Assembly: GCA_002005505.1 (NCBI GenBank)
Contig: MVGU01000919.1
Location: forward strand, 60,001-102,500
DNA from: Botryococcus braunii
Taxonomy: Eukaryota; Chlorophyta; Trebouxiophyceae
Reading direction: 5' to 3'
Length of the DNA stretch: 42,500 nucleotides
A program made the position numbers and the translations under genes. Below, piece by piece: positions 9,904-21,921 of the stretch. The notes under the pieces were generated by a model. That model did not search any database and was not told where the DNA came from. It saw only the letters and a program-made list of their open reading frames with translations. How positions within the stretch are numbered: position 1 is the stretch's first letter; each line of letters begins with the position of its first letter.

Positions 9904-11445
9904 ATGAAGGGGGCGATTCATTCTGCAGTACACAGTGCTATTCAATACAACAACTCTCGACAGACAACGCCACAGCCCAGGGATGTGACACCGCAAGAAG
10001 TGGCAGCTCGACATAAGAACTCCTACGAAAGGATGCCAAAACTGAAGAAAGGTGCAGACATCGAACTGCATTTTATCCAGGTAAGACGTGCCCTGCAAAT
10101 GGATGGCATGGGGTTGTCAGATCCTCAGAAAGTAGGCATTGTGAGGCGTGCAACCGAAATTGATCAAGATGTTGCACGGAGAGTAGAGGCTATTGTTGGG
10201 AGAAAATTGTACCTCACTGTTGAGGAGTATGCGACTGACCTGCAACAAATTTTCAAGCCGAACCATCAGGCGTATCGTGAGGCAATTAGGGGTAAAACAC
10301 AAAGTCCTGACCAAACTGCTGTCAACTACCTTGCTCACATTCGCGAGGTAGGCTATCATTATTGGATTGGGGTACCCACATCTGTTGACACATTTATATC
10401 TATCATTGAGACCATCAGGAGGGAACACCAGCTGAACTGGATAATTCCCATGCTAAGCTTGAAAGAGACCCTCATGCAAAACCCATAACTTTCAACGATT
10501 TGGAAAACTGGGCCGCACGGTCCGACGCAAGACTCATCAAAGCCAAGCGCGACAGGTCAGCACATAAGCCGCCTACTGCCAATGATGTCAACACTGATGA
10601 CTCCAAAGAAGGTAAGGAGGCAGGTGGTAGGGGTGGTCGTGGTCGTGGAGGCAGAGGGGGTCGTGGAGGACGTGGGGGAGGTAGAGCAAATGGGGCTGAG
10701 GCAGATTTTGTCCCTCTTTCATGTGTACTCTTGGCAAGATTTGGATTAGATGATGAGTGAAGAAATTGACATTGTGCATAATTCACCCAGTACACCATCT
10801 GGTTTGCAAGTTGCTGCAAGGGAGGGTGATGTCCATGTGTCAACTGTGCCGTCACTGCATAGACCAGCTAGGCATACCCGCAGCAACCCTTGCAATTTTG
10901 ATGAAACGTTTCATGTTAACCAAATTACCAGTCCAGTTAGGAAACCGTATGTTCCTACACATGTTGTAACCACTAGTGCTGTGCCCTTGCCTCTTTCCAA
11001 TAACCCATATGTAAGAGGAACGGTAAGTCCGTGGGTCACCACACTGGCGCAAGTGTCAGCACCCATGTAATCAGCCTCGCCAGTGCAACCCAGCACAGCA
11101 ATCACCTATCAGACAGAAGTGACTTCATCACCAGAGCAGAGTGAACCTGCAGAGGAGTCAGACGGGCATCTGGTTCAGAAGCGAAAGAAGAAAACAGCAG
11201 CTCCAAATCAAATAACGCCGCCGAGACCCCTGTCAGTCACGCAGACAATTAAAGAAGGCAGCTGTAGTTCAGAGACCGGCTCCTTCAGCTACTACACCTC
11301 AGATGGTTGGCCAGCCACGTACAGCGGCGGCCAGACCGGTAGCAGCACCACCATTTGCGAACCCACGGCTGCAAGAGATTTACGACTCACTGCCAGGTCC
11401 ACGTCAAACCGCAAGACCAGTACAGCAACCGCAGGTGCCAACTAG
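9904..11445 (+). pseudogene. Gag-like region of left element (frameshifted)
   Basis: A 194-codon frame (9904-10488) resembles a retrotransposon capsid: charged helical segments, including LHFIQVRRALQMDGMGL and VARRVEAIVG, and repeated Gln/Tyr-rich helices. A one-base shift near 10480 moves the coding to 10500-10760, which ends in an RGG-rich basic tail (GGRGGRGRGGRGG), likely nucleic-acid binding instead of a CCHC knuckle. Further shifts lead to Pro/Ser/Thr-rich frames at 10750-11070 and 11083-11445, the latter with a KRKKK motif. The whole gag is missing from the right copy. The shifts mean no intact product. Confidence 0.6.
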
Positions 11446-12551
11446 TATACCAATTCAACCTCCAGCCAACATGCCTACCCTACACCTGTGCAATCAAGGG
11501 CAGCACAGCACAGTCCAGGCCAATGACACATCAGCTGGCACCTCCGCCTTCGATCTACTGTATTCACTTTGGTAATCCTGCATTTGGATCTTCTGTCTCA
11601 CCTCTAGGTCCAAACACCTTCCCAATTCCGAATCCTGACAGACCCACTCATTGGCAGCCGCACATTCCTGATCCAAACCCAGTTACACTTCGTCATTTTG
11701 GTGGTGGATTAGCTGAGAGGGATGTCGTAAATCCAGATGGGTCTATTAGAAATCCTGAGCACATGTTTGACAATTGTGTTGATAGTAATGTCGCGCACTC
11801 TGGCCGATCACCAGCAGAGCTTGCTAGGTTTTGTAGGAAATATGGGTGTAATGTAGAGCCAGTATACAAGCCAAATCCAGAAAACCCTTCACAAATGCTT
11901 GCTCTGCATAATACCCCTGACAACAGCCTAGCCTTGCGAATGATTACTTCACAAGACATCAAATATGGTAAACCAATTGTCTCTACTATTGCTCCTCAAG
12001 TTCATATCATTGATGATGGTAACTTGTGTATCACTACTCTTACCCAAGACACAAGTGACCCCTTCCCTGTTTTTCGTTCATTTGTTGTTTATTATGGTAT
12101 TTTATATGAGCAGTCCGAGCAATTGCGTCTGCGGCGGATTCCACGGCAAACAGCGTTGTACAACGAGGGCTTTCTAGCAAATCCACATAACAGAGCGCAA
12201 ACAGTTGTCAACAACCCCACAGCTTTTGCCAATTCCCAAAATGTGATGCAAGCTCAGCTCCACCGCCTGTCACACTTGGCACAGCAGACAGCCACGCAGC
12301 CGTTACATCAGCCAGCACCACAGCCGGCACAGCAGTCAGTCTCGCCACCTGTTTCTTCACCAGCAGTAAGCGGCCCTTCTGACACGCACGCCCCTGTATT
12401 TTGCAACATGATGTCTACTAACCTTGGCCCTCTGTCTGGCAGTGTGTACAACTCTTCTCTTAATCCAGTTGATGTTAATGCAATGCAAGGCCAACGCCCC
12501 GAACCGTGTCGAACATTTTCGCAATCGCGACAGACAAGACCAGAGGCCTAA
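11355..12551 (+). CDS. Element-encoded protein of unknown function, left copy
   Basis: A frame of nearly 400 codons has a Pro/Gln-rich start, a central conserved part (about residues 75-270) with motifs such as FGNPAFGS, PDRPTHWQPHIPDPNP and ARFCRKYGCNVEPVYKP, and a Gln/Pro-rich tail. The other element copy encodes the same central part at 16706-17632 on the minus strand. I do not recognise the fold. Its place between gag and protease suggests it is part of a gag-pol polyprotein. Whether it is expressed is unknown. Confidence 0.55.
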   Translation: MRTHGCKRFTTHCQVHVKPQDQYSNRRCQLVYQFNLQPTCLPYTCAIKGSTAQSRPMTHQLAPPPSIYCIHFGNPAFGSSVSPLGPNTFPIPNPDRPTHWQPHIPDPNPVTLRHFGGGLAERDVVNPDGSIRNPEHMFDNCVDSNVAHSGRSPAELARFCRKYGCNVEPVYKPNPENPSQMLALHNTPDNSLALRMITSQDIKYGKPIVSTIAPQVHIIDDGNLCITTLTQDTSDPFPVFRSFVVYYGILYEQSEQLRLRRIPRQTALYNEGFLANPHNRAQTVVNNPTAFANSQNVMQAQLHRLSHLAQQTATQPLHQPAPQPAQQSVSPPVSSPAVSGPSDTHAPVFCNMMSTNLGPLSGSVYNSSLNPVDVNAMQGQRPEPCRTFSQSRQTRPEA

Positions 12552-13533
12552 CAATTCTAATCCATACTTTTACACTCCTGAAAGTAGAGTAGGCAACGCA
12601 TCCTTCAACATCATTTTTTCCAGCTTATCTCAAATGGTCAGAAATCCCAAATTTGCCCCATTTATCAATGCACTCAATGATTTTCTGGACAATCCTCCTG
12701 TTGATCGTGCATCCATGGTCAACCTCACTGGTGCCCTAATGAATATGGCTGAAGAGGTGGGGATACCTCTTAATTGTTCGATAGATTCTCAGCCCATTCA
12801 GCCTTTTTTTTGGGGGGGGGGGGGGGGGGGAGACCCTGACTGTGATGCAGCTCGTGCCCGGGTAATAAACTGCCCGAGCCCAGAATCCTGTGCTCCTGCA
12901 ATCGTCAACCGTGGAAACCTGGATGACATTCCTGTGTTTTCATTGCTTTCTCCGTCATGGCAAGTATCTGTACCAACTGAGGACGATATCTCGCAGCTAA
13001 CCTACCTTCAAGCGACTGCAGTTAAGTCCCCCACTATTTCATTTCCAACTGCATCCATGCCTACCGTAACAGTTCACCTCACAGACACATCTGGAAACGT
13101 TAAGGCTGACACCAGAAATGCATACTTGGACACTGGATGTAATGTAAATTTGATATCCAGAAAAAAGCATTCATGGCAGACAGTAACTCATTCGGCCACG
13201 ACATGAAGGTATACAACATAAAACCTTTCAATGTTCACTTGGTTGATGGAAAATCTGAAACCACCACATTTCAGGTGGGTTTGAATGCTTGCATTGCCAT
13301 TGGCAAAGCATTCTACCCCTTGTCTTTCTTGGTGGTATAATACTGTACTGTTGACTACCTGATCGGTTTCCCATTCTTCTTTATGTACGACGCACAATTG
13401 AAACCTGCACGGTCAAAGATGTCCCTAGGCGTGCCTAAAAAGAATCTCATTGACAAAGAGGCTTGGCATCATGGACCTTATCAAACTGTTGATGTTAAAT
13501 TTCACACTCGCAAACTTACACTCACTACAATTT
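12552..13533 (+). pseudogene. Retroelement aspartic protease region, left copy
   Basis: The frame open from about 12424 to 13206 overlaps the previous one and carries an Asn/Pro-rich spacer, a homopolymer site (T8 then about G19, 12803-12830) and then the protease start: AYLDTGCNVNLISRK, with the catalytic DTG at about 13129-13137. A frameshift in an A-run near 13165 ends it. The next frame would continue into a typical flap and IGFPFF-like second half, but it has an in-frame stop near 13338. The right copy retains this part open at 15548-16024. Dead as it stands. Confidence 0.75.
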
Positions 13534-13558
13534 AGTTAGTTGGTCTTTGCACTAACAT

Positions 13559-13954
13559 GTGGTGCAGCCCCAAATGAACCTCATTTTTGAATGCATATGG
13601 AGGGATAATGTCCCCCAGCAGCACTTGCCTCCGGACTTGTGGTCGTATGACCCACTGCAGCAAGTTATCCGGAGCTGTAAATGCGATGCAGCACTTCTGC
13701 CATTTTCCGTGGCTCTGAGAGATGAACACCAATATTATGGTGATGCAGATCCAGCTCTTTCTCTCATTTCTCAGACATTAATCTCCTTGCATTCCGTACA
13801 GATTGATAATTTAGATTTGTTTAATGAAGATCTTCACCTAGTAGAAATTGTTGCGAACCCAGAATTGTTCCTGAAGATTTTAACAACAAAGACGATATTG
13901 AATTTATCGTGTCTAAGTATTCCTGCCTATTTAGTACCGGGCAATCTGATTTAG
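13559..13954 (+). pseudogene. Protease-RT linker of left element
   Basis: A 131-codon frame matches 15202-15525 (minus) in the other copy. It contains LPPDLWSYDPLQQVI and a Leu/Asp-rich stretch. Linkers of this sort precede RT in Ty3/gypsy pol. The copy stops at 13954 and hits a G run at 13970-13984, after which it no longer matches the right copy. Confidence 0.6.
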
Positions 13955-13975
13955 GTCGAGTTGCCACCCGGGGGG

Positions 13976-14279
13976 GGGGGGGGGAGATGCTGTAGACGAC
14001 CTTAAAAACCCAGCAGTAGTCAAATTCATGGAAGAAATGTCCTGAAATCTTCCCTGTTCTATTGTTGTCATTGCTGTATGCATTGTTTTATTCATGTTTG
14101 TCCTTGCATGCATAATTTGGCAACATGCATTACCTTGCTGGAACCCTGGCTGGAAAGTGGGTACATCCCATAAGTACTCCCAAGGTTCACTCTTTTATAT
14201 CTATGGACGTGTACGAGTATGTGTACGTGTACGAGTACGTGTACGTGGACGAGTACCTGTACGTGGACATCAGTAAAGT
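13976..14279. other. Spacer between the two retroelement copies
   Basis: About 300 bp between the end of the left copy and the truncated RT end of the right copy. It includes a short degenerate repeat of ACGTGTACGAGT at 14205-14272. No gene was recognised. Confidence 0.6.
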
Positions 14280-14666
14280 CAGTTGTCCAATGATGTGATC
14301 CATCAATCGTTGAAAAGTACTTGATGCATTTTGCAGGCCGAACGGCATATGTAGCCATTCATACTTGCAAGTGGGTGTCATAAATCCCGTATATTTCCTA
14401 TCCGAGACATGCATTGAAACTTGCCAAAAGGCAGAGGCAATATCAACAGAAGAGAAATACTTGGCTTTAGACATTCTTCTAAGCATGGCATCAATCACTG
14501 GTAAGGGGTAAGGATCAGGGACGGTGACTTTATTTAAGGGACGAAAATCTCTGCAAAGTCTAAGTGTGCCGTCATGCTTCTTTATAATGACAGGAGCAAA
14601 TATCCAAGGGGTAGCAGTGGGTTGTACAATGCCAAGGTCAAGTAACATTTGGACTTCTTTGATCAT
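14280..14666 (-). pseudogene. Ty3/gypsy reverse transcriptase, N-terminal part
   Basis: The minus strand encodes classic gypsy RT blocks: LLDLGIVQPTATPW, LRLCRDFRPLNKVTVPDPYP, YFSSVDIASAFWQ (first catalytic Asp in VDIASAFWQ), then FMTPTCKYEWLHMPFGLQNA and FQRLMDHII. It stops before the catalytic YxDD, so it cannot be active. The upstream coding part is separated from it by the tract at 14674-15036. Confidence 0.92.
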
Positions 14667-14668
14667 GA

Positions 14669-15038
<370 letters not shown>

Positions 15039-15201
15039 AATATTGAGACATGGCTCTCAATCGCGTGGGAGGAGTGGCATCATCATGTACAACGATACGA
15101 TGGGGATATCTCGGGGTTGGCAACGCGACCTAAATAAGATTGCCCGGTACTAAATAGGCAGGAATACTTAGACAAGAGAAATTCAATATCGTCTTTGTTG
15201 T

Positions 15202-15525
15202 TCAAATCTTCAGGAACAATTCTGGGTTCACAACAATTTCTACTTGGTGAAGATCTTCATTGAACAAATCTAAATCATCAATCTGTACGGAATGCATGGA
15301 GATTAATGACTGAGAAATGAGAGAAAGAGCTAGATCTGCATCACCATAACATTGGAGTTCATCTCTCAGAGCCACAGAAAAAGGCAGAAGTGCTGCATCG
15401 CATTTACACCTCCGGATGACTTGCTGCAGCGGGTCATACGACCACAAGTCCGGAGGCAAGTGCTGCTGGGGGACATTATCCCTCGATATGCATTCGAATA
15501 TGAGGTTCATGTGTGGTTGCATCAC
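15202..15525 (-). pseudogene. Protease-RT linker of right element
   Basis: A 107-codon frame nearly identical to the left copy at 13559-13954. It ends at a stop after PELFLKI, but in a neighbouring frame the coding goes on through VVHDDATPPTRLR to about 15045, so a frameshift near 15200 is likely. Confidence 0.65.
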
Positions 15526-15547
15526 ATGTTAGTGCAAGACCAACTAA

Positions 15548-16075
15548 CTAAATTGTAGTGAGTGTAAGTTTGCGAGTGTGAAATTTAAAATTAACATTTT
15601 GATAAGGTCCATGATGCCAAGCCTCTTTGTCAATGAGATTCTTTTTGGGCACGCCTAAGGACATCTTTGACCGTGCAGGTTTCAATTGCGCGTCGTACAT
15701 AAAGAAGAATGGGAAACCGATCAGGTAGTCAACAGTACAGTTTTCTACTACCAAGAAAGACAAGGGGTAGAATGCTTTGCCAATGGCAATGCAAGCATTC
15801 AATACTACCTGAAATGTGGTGGTTTCATATTTTCCATCAGCCAAGTGAACATTGAAAGGATTTATGTTGTATACCTTCATGTCGTGGCCGAATGAGTTAC
15901 TGTCTGCCATGAATGTTTTTCTGGATATCGAATTTACATTACATCCAGTGTCAAAGTATGCATTTCTGGTGTCAGCCTTAACCTTTCCAGATGTGTCTGT
16001 GAGGTGAACTGTTACGGTAGGCATGGATGCAGTTGGAAATGAAATAGTGCGGGACTTAACTGCAGCCGCTTAAAG
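15548..16075 (-). CDS. Retroelement aspartic protease, right copy (open)
   Basis: An open frame (ATG-like start at 16024, stop at 15548) carries AYFDTGCNVNSISRK with the catalytic DTG, then a flap-like LADGKYETTTFQ and the second-half motif DYLIGFPFFFMYDAQL. This is a complete-looking retropepsin, unlike its broken twin in the left copy. Proteases of this class work as dimers and cut the gag-pol polyprotein. Here it is isolated from gag by deletion and from RT by frameshift and the GA tract. Confidence 0.75.
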
Positions 16076-16210
16076 GTAGCTGCGAGATATCGTCCTCAGT
16101 TGGTACAGATACTTGCCATGACGGAGAAAGCAATGAAAACACGGGAATGTCATCCAGATTTCCACGGTTGACGATTGCAGGAGCACAGGATTTTCGGCTC
16201 GGGCAGTTTA

Positions 16211-16651
16211 TTACCCGGGCACGAGCTGCATCACAGTCAGGGTCTCTCCCCCCCTTCTCCCCCCCCCCCCAAACTGAATGGGCTGAGAATCTATCCAACA
16301 ATTAAGAGGTATCCCCACCTCTTCAGCCATATTCATTAGGGCACCAGTGAGGTTGACCATGGATGCACGATCAACAGGAGGATTGTCCAGAAAATCATTG
16401 AGTGCATTGATAAATGGAGCAAATTTGAGATTTCTGACCATTTGAGATAAGCTGGAAAAGATGATGTTGAAGGATGCGTTGCCTACCTTACTTTCAGGAG
16501 TGTAAAAGTATGGATTAGAATTGTTAGGCCTCTGGTCTTGTCTGTCGCGATTGCGAAAATGTTCGACACGGTTTTGGGCGTTGGCCTTGCATTGCAATAA
16601 CATCAACTGGATTGAGAGAAGAGTTGTACACACTGCCACACAGAGGGCCAA
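16211..16651 (-). pseudogene. Spacer region upstream of protease, right copy
   Basis: The 146-codon frame matches 12424-12780 of the left copy with few changes, then shifts at a C/G homopolymer cluster (plus strand 16247-16270) that corresponds to the T8G19 run of the left copy. It includes YFYTPESKVGNASFNIIF. Function unknown. Confidence 0.6.
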
Positions 16652-16705
16652 GGTTAGTAGACATCATGTTGCAAAATACAGGGGCGTGCGTGTCAAAAGG
16701 GCCGC

Positions 16706-17632
16706 TTACTGCTGGTGAAGAAACAGGTGGCGAGATTGACTGTGTGCCAGCTGTGGTGCTGGCTGATGTAACGGCTGCGTAGCTGTCTGCTGTGCCAAGT
16801 GTGACAGTCGGTGGAGCTCAGCTTGCATCACATTTTGGGAATTGGCAAAGGCTGTGCGGTTGTTGACAACTGTCTGCGCTCTGTTATGTAGATTCGCTAG
16901 AAAGCCCTCGTTGTACAACGCTGTTTGCCGTGGAATCCGCCGCTGACACAATTGCTCGGAATGCTCATATAAATTACCATAATTAACAACAAATGAATGA
17001 AAAACAGGGAAGGGGTCACTTGTGTCTTGGGTGAGAGTAGTGATACACAAGTTACCATCATCAGTGATATGAACTTGAGGAGCAATAGTAGAGACAATTG
17101 GTTTACCATATTTGATGTCTTGTGAAGTAATCATTCGCAAGGCTAGGCTGTTGTCAGGGGTATTATGCAGAGCAAGCATTTGTGAAGGGTTTTCTGGATT
17201 TGGCTTGTATACTGGCTCCACATTACACCCATATTTCCTACAAAATCTAGCAACATCTGCTGGTGATCTGCAAGAGTGCAAAACATTACTATCAACACGA
17301 TTGTCAAACATGTGCTCAGGATTTCTAATCGACCCATCTGGATTTACCACATCCCTCTCAGCTAATCCATCACCGAAATGACCAAGTGTAACTGGGTTTG
17401 GATCAGGAATGTGCGGCTGCCAATGAGTGGGTCTGTCAGGATTCGGCCGAATGAGGAAGGTGTTTGGACCTAGAGGTGACACATAAGATCCAAATGCAGG
17501 ATTACCAAAGTGACTACAGTAGATCGAAGGCTGAGGTGCTGGCTGATGTGTCACTAGCCTGGACTGTGCTGCCCTTGATTGCATAGGTGTAGGCATGCTG
17601 ACAGAAGGCTGAACTGGTATACTAGTTGGCAC
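16706..17632 (-). CDS. Element-encoded protein of unknown function, right copy
   Basis: 308 codons, matching the central part of the left copy's 11355-12551 frame (FGNPAFGS, HIPDPNPVT, CRKYGCNVEPVYKP). The frame starts just inside the deletion junction and ends in a frameshifted Gln-rich tail. No family was recognised. Confidence 0.5.
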   Translation of the reverse strand: MPTSIPVQPSVSMPTPMQSRAAQSRLVTHQPAPQPSIYCSHFGNPAFGSYVSPLGPNTFLIRPNPDRPTHWQPHIPDPNPVTLGHFGDGLAERDVVNPDGSIRNPEHMFDNRVDSNVLHSCRSPADVARFCRKYGCNVEPVYKPNPENPSQMLALHNTPDNSLALRMITSQDIKYGKPIVSTIAPQVHITDDGNLCITTLTQDTSDPFPVFHSFVVNYGNLYEHSEQLCQRRIPRQTALYNEGFLANLHNRAQTVVNNRTAFANSQNVMQAELHRLSHLAQQTATQPLHQPAPQLAHSQSRHLFLHQQ

Positions 17633-18098
17633 CTGCGGTTGCTGTACTGGTCTTGCGGTTTAACGTGGACCTGGCAGTGAGTCGTAAATCTCTTGCAGCC
17701 GTGGGTCCGCAAATGGTGGTGCTGCACTTACTTAGCAATACCAATAACGAGAAGCTCGTGCAATGCTACGTCCGCGGGGCAGGTTACACTACTCCGAACC
17801 AGGATGCAACCCTGTATGTTCTAGAGAACCATCTAGAGCAGCCTGTCACTTATGTTAGGACACAGCTTAACTCTTTGGAATGCTGTTAGGTAGCCTTTGA
17901 GCTTGGTGGTCTGGGCAGATCGCTCCCAACACGGCACAATCTTTAGCAAATTGACGGCTTTGCCTAGCTTGAACTATTGTAATGCAGCTTAGATGTAAAT
18001 GTCAGAACATCTAGATGGCCAAACAACACAGTATGTGCCAGCGCCGTTAACAACAAGGCGCGTTGCCCGTAACAAGATCTAACAAGGTTTGACAAATA

Positions 18099-18293
18099 AT
18101 GGCCAACCGTTCAAGCAGCTTATATTATTTGCGGGCTGAATGTCCGGACCCCAACCTGATGCTTATGTTTGCCAGCGTGTGGAAAATGCCCCCGACTGAC
18201 TACGTACAAGGACTTGATCACTTCCGTGTTTGGTACAAAATTTGCACGATTCTTTCAAAATCACTAATGCAAAGACCACGATGGTCAAAATAG
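18099..18293 (+). other. 64-codon antisense open frame, second copy
   Basis: Twin of 8664-8858 in the inverted copy, starting MANRSSSLYY. It is antisense to the element's coding direction. Function and expression unknown. Confidence 0.2.
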
Positions 18294-18790
18294 ACGAAAT
18301 GATGGGCACTGGTTGGCCTTTGGTGTCCCTTTGCACCTAATATGCCATTTTAGTTGTGCTTCCACAATGCGCGTGGAAAGTTGCGGGACGTCTCCCTCAC
18401 TTTGACTCTTCCACAGGAAACACAACAGGGAAAACTTGGCCAGCCCTAGACAAGTTTACCATATACGGGATTACCTCTTAGCTCTGGATGTAGGCGGCAG
18501 CGGAAGGCGATCTCAATCGTCCCTCGAACCTGGAGGACACAGGTTAACACACATACACCACCTACTTGAGAAAATGCTTTGCGTGGGTCTTCTCTTACAG
18601 TGTTTGTAAGATCTTTCTCGTACCACAAAAAACCTCAGCCCCAAGGTAAATCTGAAGATCAGTTAGCAGCCGGGCGCCTTAAAGGCGATCCGTTACTGGT
18701 GATCTGCACGTACAGCTAATGCGAGACACACGTGCTCGTACGGACTTAGATTGCATGTGATCTACAACCAGCTTAAGGACGAGAAGCACC

Positions 18791-20453
18791 ATCAACGTTG
18801 GTATATAGTATGGTACAATGGTCAGTGATATACAGGCAGTACTCTGGTTTGAACCACTCCAAATCCTTGCAAAAGGATCAGTTTGTAATTTTTGTTCACC
18901 ACAAATATAATTGCCAGATTCCGCATACAGTTCCAAGCCCTACAGCCTACGTATACTCGCACTTGCAAAAGCCGAAGTGTAATCCGGTATGTGCATCAGC
19001 GTGGCATATAATCTGGCATACGCATCAGCGTGGGCCTATACAATAGAAAGGATTAGCTAAACCATTCTAATTTCACTCAAAGCGGGCCATGGATTTGTGT
19101 GGCTGAGCATGCGTCATCTTCCCAGCCCTACCCACAGTTACAGGCCTCGTGACATGCAGGTTCTTTCAGGTGATGCACGTGACATGCACGTGAAATGCAG
19201 GTTCTTTCGGTGTGATGCACGTCATTTTCCCAACCCTACCCACAGTCACAAGCCTTGTGACATGCAGGTTCTTTCAGGTGATGCACGTGACATGCATATT
19301 CTTTCAGGTGATGCACCTCCCACACCACTCAAGCTATACAGGTCGACTGTGGACATCATTGGAACAATGATTGGAAACACGATTACAATATTGGAAGCGT
19401 GCATTGCCCGTACGTACTGTACTCCAGTCTACTTACATGACTAAACACACGTGGCCACACGTGTGCACAGGAGATGTATAGATCTGCTTAGACTGGCCTT
19501 CCTCAACCATCCTTCTTTTCTGTTCTTTTCTGTACAAGAGCGCGCTCTTCCACACGCGCTTTCAAAGGCCTTTTGCAGGGGCATGGCCTCCAACAAATTC
19601 AAACGTTGCGCCCGAGGGTCCCCAACGCCGTAGGGGTCCCAAGGGTCCCACCTGACACATGCCATTTGACACCTGGGGGGCGGGGGGGGGGGGCGAAAGG
19701 TCCCATCTGCCACGTGGCACCTGCCGATTGGCATTTGGCACAGTGCCCTTCGCCTTTTTTTTGGGTTTTTTTTTTTGGGGGGGGGGGGGGAAAGGGTCTG
19801 GCGGTTCCACAGCTTCAAAACCGGGTCGGGTGCCTGATCAGGCTGTATGGGCGCAATCCTCCATCCGTGTGTCGATCTCCTCCTCCTCCTCCTCCTCCTC
19901 CTCCTCCTCCTCCTCCTCCTCCTCCTCCTCCTCCTCCTCCTCCTCCTCCTCCTCCTTCGACTTCTTCTCTTCTTCTCCTTCTCTTTCTGTGTGAATACCA
20001 GACCAAAAAAGTGCGCCTCTTTTTTTCCTCTCCGCAATGCGCTATTGATCAGCTGTGGCTCACAGCCTGCGATGTGTAAAGGGAAGCCACATGCCAGTGA
20101 CCGGGCAGTTTGTAGGGCAGTTTATACTACACACAAACTGTACACAGAGACTCTACCAGGCCGTATGGAGGCCGACAAGGACCCGATACCGCAAGCCTTC
20201 ATTTCACCAACCACGGGCTTCTCGAGAGTCAATGCAGCCACGTCCAAATGATGGTGATGTTGATATCCACATCGTCACTGAGATCATCGCTGATAACACT
20301 GCCGTACGGAACTCAGAGCGTACCGTTCCGGCACAGTAATCAACGGCGATGTCCGGAAGGGTTCCCCCCTTTACAACAGGTTGATATCAAGATTGCGGAC
20401 GGGAACTTCTGTTACGTTTTACGATTTACGATCGTGACGTTTTGAGTCGCGGC
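18791..20453. repeat. Intergenic stretch with a 100-bp tandem duplication and (CTC)n
   Basis: A block containing GACATGCAGGTTCTTTCAGG is duplicated at about 19108-19210 and 19215-19315. Homopolymer G and T runs sit at 19675-19795, and a pure (CTC/TCC)n tract of about 75 bp at 19878-19956. Polyproline and poly-Arg frames across it are artefacts. No gene was recognised here; it is downstream of the sulfate-binding-protein gene. Confidence 0.7.
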
Positions 20454-20950
20454 TTATCGGATGTGGCCGTCCCGGCGCTCCTGCAGGCGCAGTTCTCCAA
20501 TGTGCTGCTGGATGCTGTCCATCACCCCCTGCCCCTCCCCACACCCAGCTGTCGCATTTCCTCACGTGATCGCAACAGGTTTAGCCCTAGGGTATGCGGA
20601 ACCCACATCTGGACTCCGCGTGCCCGCATGTGGGATACGTGGTTTGCGGCCTATGTGGGATATGTGGTTTCTATTATTACTAAGAATAGCACTGACAACG
20701 CTTGAGCGTTTGCGTTCACATGGGGACAGGTGTACCGCACTGTGTACAGTACACATGTACGTACAAGAGTTCGAAACTTGCGTGGTTGTATGAAAGGACA
20801 GTCCTCCCTGCATCGAGTCCAGACGAGGTCCCGTGCTCCTGTGTTTATACAATGGGGCTGTTTACACGGACATGTATCACGCCTGGTTGGGATTTTTTGC
20901 AGGCCCTGCTTCGCACACTGGCTCTCATGTGCTTCCACACACATCTCCAG

Positions 20951-21032
<82 letters not shown>

Positions 21033-21826
21033 GCACACACACACATGTGCACAAACATAAACACAAAGATGCACGCACGCCAGCCCCCCCCACACACACA
21101 CCCCGGGGGGGGGGGGAGAGAACGCTACAAAACTGGGGACGCACCCCATTTGCAAAGAAGCGCTTCTGAGCCGAGTTCCAGTCTCCAAACCTGTCCTCAA
21201 CAGTCCAGAGGCCCGAGGTTTTCGGGAATTTGGACTTCTTGGCCACACTGGGCACGACCGACCTGCCATCATCGCCCAAGATCACCACCTCACGTCAGTC
21301 AACTCATGTCAACCCTCAACTCATGTCAACCCTCAATTCACCTCAACACTCAATTCATGTCAACCATTAACTCATGTCAATCCTCAACTCATGTCAGCCC
21401 TCAATTCACCTCAATACTCAACTCATGTCCAAAGTCACTCCAGATAAGATCCACCTCATGGGGCCCTTCCTTCACACACATGGAAAAGGTTAATGATCCG
21501 CTCAAACAGTAAAAAGATCATCCTGGATTTGCAAAATCTCGGGACTTTTGCCCGCGCGCACCCCCCGTCTCTTCCGGCGTCAAAGACTTGGCACGAGGGA
21601 GGTACGGGGCAGTTGGGTCCCCAAACGCTTTTCCTTGTGGCTCATTTATGTTTTCTCTCATGTGAAGCTTGATGTTTTTCACCATCCGGGGTGTATGACA
21701 TCCATCAGCCCCTGACGGCCCTTCCGTGTTCCACCCGGCACTCATGCAAATGCCAAAGACAAATTTGTTTAAATGTTTAAACGTTTAAACGTCACGCCCA
21801 ACGTCGCTCACGCGCAGGCAGGCGTG

Positions 21827-21921
<95 letters not shown>

